Source: an uncultured Pelagibacteraceae bacterium (GTDB taxonomy: Bacteria > Pseudomonadota > Alphaproteobacteria > Pelagibacterales > Pelagibacteraceae). From it: a DNA stretch of 64,000 nucleotides. The stretch's first letter is position 1; every line of letters starts with the position of its first letter. This document shows, one piece after another, positions 61,729 through 64,000 of the stretch. The notes beneath the pieces were generated by a model, which had not been told where the DNA came from, made no database searches, and saw nothing but the letters and a program-made list of their open reading frames with translations. The DNA lies in the NCBI GenBank assembly GCA_902595815.1, contig CACJRL010000004.1, forward strand, positions 46,754-110,753. Direction: 5' to 3'. The position numbers were made by a program, and so were the translations under genes.

Positions 61729-62952
61729 ATGAATGAATTTTTAAAAGAATTTAAAGACAGAGGATATTTTTATCAATGCACAGACGAAAAAGCTCTTTCA
61801 AAGAAGCTGAATGAAGAGAGTATAAAAGGATATATAGGCTTTGATTGTACTGCTCAAAGTTTACACGTAGGTAGCTTGCTTCAAATCATGTGCTTAAGAT
61901 TAATGCAAAAACATGGACATAAACCAATTGTTTTACTTGGCGGTGGAACTACTAGAATAGGAGATCCATCTGGAAAAGATAAAACAAGAAAAATTTTAGA
62001 AGAAAATGAAATAGAAAAAAATATTAAAAGTATTGAGAACATACTAAAAAAATTTTTAGAGACAAAAGATGAAAAAGTGGCTCCAATTTTTGTTAACAAC
62101 TACACTTGGTTAAAAAATTTAAATTATATATCTTTTTTAAGAGATATAGGAAAACATTTTACTATAAATAAAATGTTAAGTTTTGATAGTGTTAAGTTAA
62201 GGTTAGAGAGAGAGCAATCATTAAGTTATATGGAATTTAATTATATGATTTTGCAAGCTTACGATTTTCTAGAATTAAACAAGAAAGAGAACTGTTTGCT
62301 CCAAATTGGAGGGTCAGATCAATGGGGCAATATTGTTAACGGAGTTGAACTCATTAAAAGATATTCATCTAACGAAGTTTATGGTTTAACAACAGAACTT
62401 ATAACTTTAGCATCAGGTGCTAAGATGGGTAAAACTGAAAGTGGTGCTATTTGGTTAGATAAAAAATTATTTTCAGTTTTCGATTATTGGCAATTTTGGA
62501 GAAATACTGATGATAAAGATGTATTAAAATTTCTTAAAATGTTTACAGATTTAAATTTAATCGAGATTGAAAATATAAGTACTCAAGAAATAAATGAACA
62601 AAAAATTATTTTAGCAAACAAAGCTACTTCAATTCTTCATGGAGCCAATGAAGCTGCGGAAGCAGAAAAAATAGCAAGAAATTCTTTTTCAGGAAACTCA
62701 TCTGGTGAAAATTTGCCAAATACAAAGATAGATATCTCTAACATTGGTAATGATGTAGTAAATTTAGTCTCAATTATTGATAAAAACTTATCTAAAAGCG
62801 AAATTAGAAGACTAATAAAATCTAATGGTGTTAAAATTAACAATCAAATTATTTCAGATGATAAATTCATAATTTCGAGTGAACTTATAAAAAAAAATAA
62901 TTTTATTAAGCTCTCAATCGGTAAGAAAAAACACTATAAAATAGTAATTTAA
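61729..62952 (+). CDS. tyrS: Tyrosyl-tRNA synthetase
   Basis: A 407-residue class I synthetase from the ATG at 61729; an in-frame ATG at 61708 would add seven residues, and neither has a visible ribosome site. The open frame upstream of 61708 is inside anmK. GFDCTAQSLHVGSL holds the HIGH-type motif (HVGS), DQWGNIVNG the tyrosine site and KMGKT the KMSKS-type motif; the C-terminal 65 residues form the S4 RNA-binding domain (KSEIRRLIKSNGVKIN). Overlaps the convergent AsmA-like gene by 4 nt. Confidence 0.93.
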   Translation: MNEFLKEFKDRGYFYQCTDEKALSKKLNEESIKGYIGFDCTAQSLHVGSLLQIMCLRLMQKHGHKPIVLLGGGTTRIGDPSGKDKTRKILEENEIEKNIKSIENILKKFLETKDEKVAPIFVNNYTWLKNLNYISFLRDIGKHFTINKMLSFDSVKLRLEREQSLSYMEFNYMILQAYDFLELNKKENCLLQIGGSDQWGNIVNGVELIKRYSSNEVYGLTTELITLASGAKMGKTESGAIWLDKKLFSVFDYWQFWRNTDDKDVLKFLKMFTDLNLIEIENISTQEINEQKIILANKATSILHGANEAAEAEKIARNSFSGNSSGENLPNTKIDISNIGNDVVNLVSIIDKNLSKSEIRRLIKSNGVKINNQIISDDKFIISSELIKKNNFIKLSIGKKKHYKIVI

Positions 62953-64000
62953 TTTGAAATTTTTTCCAAAGTTCTAGTTATAAATCTTGGAGTTAAAGTT
63001 TTTATTGGATTGACAGTAGATTTAAGTTTTTTAGGTGGCCCTTTGATTTTAAAGCTTACACCAAATACTCCTTCACCAATTTTTTTTCCAACTAATATAT
63101 CGCCTAACATTGGTATTTTTGAAATTGTTTTATTAACAGTTGTTGCTGGTACAAGTGTTCCTTTCAAGCTAGTTAATTCATCTTTCACAATGTAACCTTC
63201 CATCATAACCGAAATTGCTGGGCCTATCGCATACATCTCTTTTATTTTAGTGTTATTTCCTAAAGTTTCATAATCCATCTCAAAATCAGTAAATCGTATA
63301 CCTTCACCAGTTAGTAGATCGGCTATTCCTTGCAGTGATGCCAATGTAAGAAGCTTTGCAAGAACAGGTACTTCTTGTACTTTAAAATCGATAATTTTTA
63401 AATTTGATTTTGTTTTACCCTCATAATTAAGTCCCTCGTATATTAATTTACCTTCTTTAAAACCCTTTATAAATTTGAAATTTTTAATGAAAGGTTCTGG
63501 TTCTTCGATTTCTAAATTGGTAATTTTTTGTTTTTTATCATTAGTAAAAATGCTTAAAACAAATTTGGTCTTGTTATTTAATTTTGCATTTATATTTGAG
63601 TTAAAAACTTTGTTACTCTTTATTTGTATTTCACCTTTTATATTTGATAAATAAGAAAAGTTATCAACAAAATATTTTCCAATATCTAAATAAATATATG
63701 TATTCAAATTTTTGAAATTTGAAAAAATTGATTTAGAGGAATTATCTAATAAATTTTTTATATTTTTAGATCCATCAAATTGACTACCAGTTAAGTAATA
63801 ATTGTTATTTACTTTCTTGAATTCTAATTTATTTTCTTTTCTGTTTTTACTGATTATGTCGATTCTAAATAAATCTAAACTTTTAATTTTATCGTTTTTT
63901 CCTATTTCAAGATTTTCAACAATAATACTTTTTTCTTCTTCATTAAAATTTATATTTTTGAAGATTATTTCATTATTATCTTTGTAAATTCCATTTATAT
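62949..64000 (-). CDS. AsmA-like / YhdP-type protein, C-terminal part (runs off window)
   Basis: An open frame continues past a possible TTG start at 63707 without a stop to the window edge, so the true start lies beyond 64000 and at least 350 residues are visible. The C-terminal part has LLTLASLQGIADLLTG and GIRFTDFEMDY, then IKGPPKKLKSTVNPIKTLTPRF in pieces, which match the AsmA-like C-terminal (DUF3971/YhdP) region. Such proteins span the periplasm to move phospholipids. Lys/Asn-rich, no further domain readable. Confidence 0.8.
   Translation of the reverse strand, partial: INGIYKDNNEIIFKNINFNEEEKSIIVENLEIGKNDKIKSLDLFRIDIISKNRKENKLEFKKVNNNYYLTGSQFDGSKNIKNLLDNSSKSIFSNFKNLNTYIYLDIGKYFVDNFSYLSNIKGEIQIKSNKVFNSNINAKLNNKTKFVLSIFTNDKKQKITNLEIEEPEPFIKNFKFIKGFKEGKLIYEGLNYEGKTKSNLKIIDFKVQEVPVLAKLLTLASLQGIADLLTGEGIRFTDFEMDYETLGNNTKIKEMYAIGPAISVMMEGYIVKDELTSLKGTLVPATTVNKTISKIPMLGDILVGKKIGEGVFGVSFKIKGPPKKLKSTVNPIKTLTPRFITRTLEKISN

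Noticed and set aside
1..64000. tRNA, rRNA, CRISPR arrays, insertion sequences, prophage or att sites
   Set aside because: No cloverleaf-size spacer, spaced direct repeats, transposase or integrase motif was seen; nearly all sequence is accounted for by intact genes.

Overview
The window is very AT-rich, with spacers of a few bases and a mean gene length near 950 bp. Many genes overlap by 1-20 nt or have abutting stop codons. It carries one-copy housekeeping genes (glnA, tyrS, ppc, suf operon) among many uptake systems driven by substrate-binding proteins. These traits, and the relatedness of the proteins to alphaproteobacterial families, suggest a streamlined marine alphaproteobacterium of the SAR11/Pelagibacterales type. 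This is inferred from gene style; no 16S rRNA gene is present. I see no rRNA, tRNA, CRISPR, transposase or phage gene. No gene-free stretch exceeds 300 bases; the longest spacers are about 140 nt upstream of glnA and about 130 nt upstream of the suf operon.

Layout. 1-7.1 kb: end of an unknown gene, a DsbA-like isomerase, a pair of small SMR-type membrane proteins that both lack the family's key glutamate, an EamA exporter, then a TRAP transporter (dctP-dctQ-dctM) with a PEP-mutase/isocitrate-lyase family enzyme, a DUF2798 protein and a 3-hydroxyisobutyrate-dehydrogenase-like enzyme. 7.1-13.2 kb (minus): DUF924 and AhpD-like proteins and a four-gene peptide-type ABC importer with a fused double ATPase. 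13.3-16 kb: glutamine amidotransferase, inositol-phosphatase family enzyme, gamma-butyrobetaine-type dioxygenase. 16-28.3 kb (minus): one 12-gene run, tctC-tctB-tctA followed by SDR, aldo/keto reductase, ROK kinase, HIBADH-like reductase, FAH-family hydrolase, SMP-30 lactonase, ppc, ccdA and an azoreductase-like gene. Facing it on the plus strand are a PdxA2-like gene and a sugar-acid dehydratase. Together this looks like a non-phosphorylating deoxysugar-acid route (fucose/rhamnose type) coupled to a tripartite transporter.

30.5-48.7 kb: a second carbohydrate block. A minus-strand run holds iolD, a Gfo/Idh oxidoreductase, a 2-hydroxyacid dehydrogenase, a ribose-type ABC importer, fucU and rbsK. 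Plus-strand genes are an aldehyde dehydrogenase, an HpcH/HpaI aldolase, a second hydroxyacid dehydrogenase, an unknown anchored protein, a Gfo/Idh gene, iolG and an inositol-type ABC importer; iolE is on the minus strand. iolB, iolC and iolA are not in the window. 48.7-53.6 kb: two EamA transporters, homocysteine methyltransferase, YbaK-type deacylase, glnA and a small basic protein. 53.6-59.8 kb (minus): the complete suf operon iscR-sufB-C-D-S-U-T-A behind a promoter overlapped by a palindrome. 59.9-64 kb: alpha/beta hydrolase, anmK, tyrS and the C-terminal part of an AsmA-like protein that runs off the window.

Most striking: all five periplasmic substrate-binding-protein genes are followed at once by a strong RNA hairpin. 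In four cases the hairpin separates the binding protein from its membrane partner, and in the tripartite tricarboxylate transporter it lies inside the coding start of tctB. The only other such hairpin I found is after glnA.
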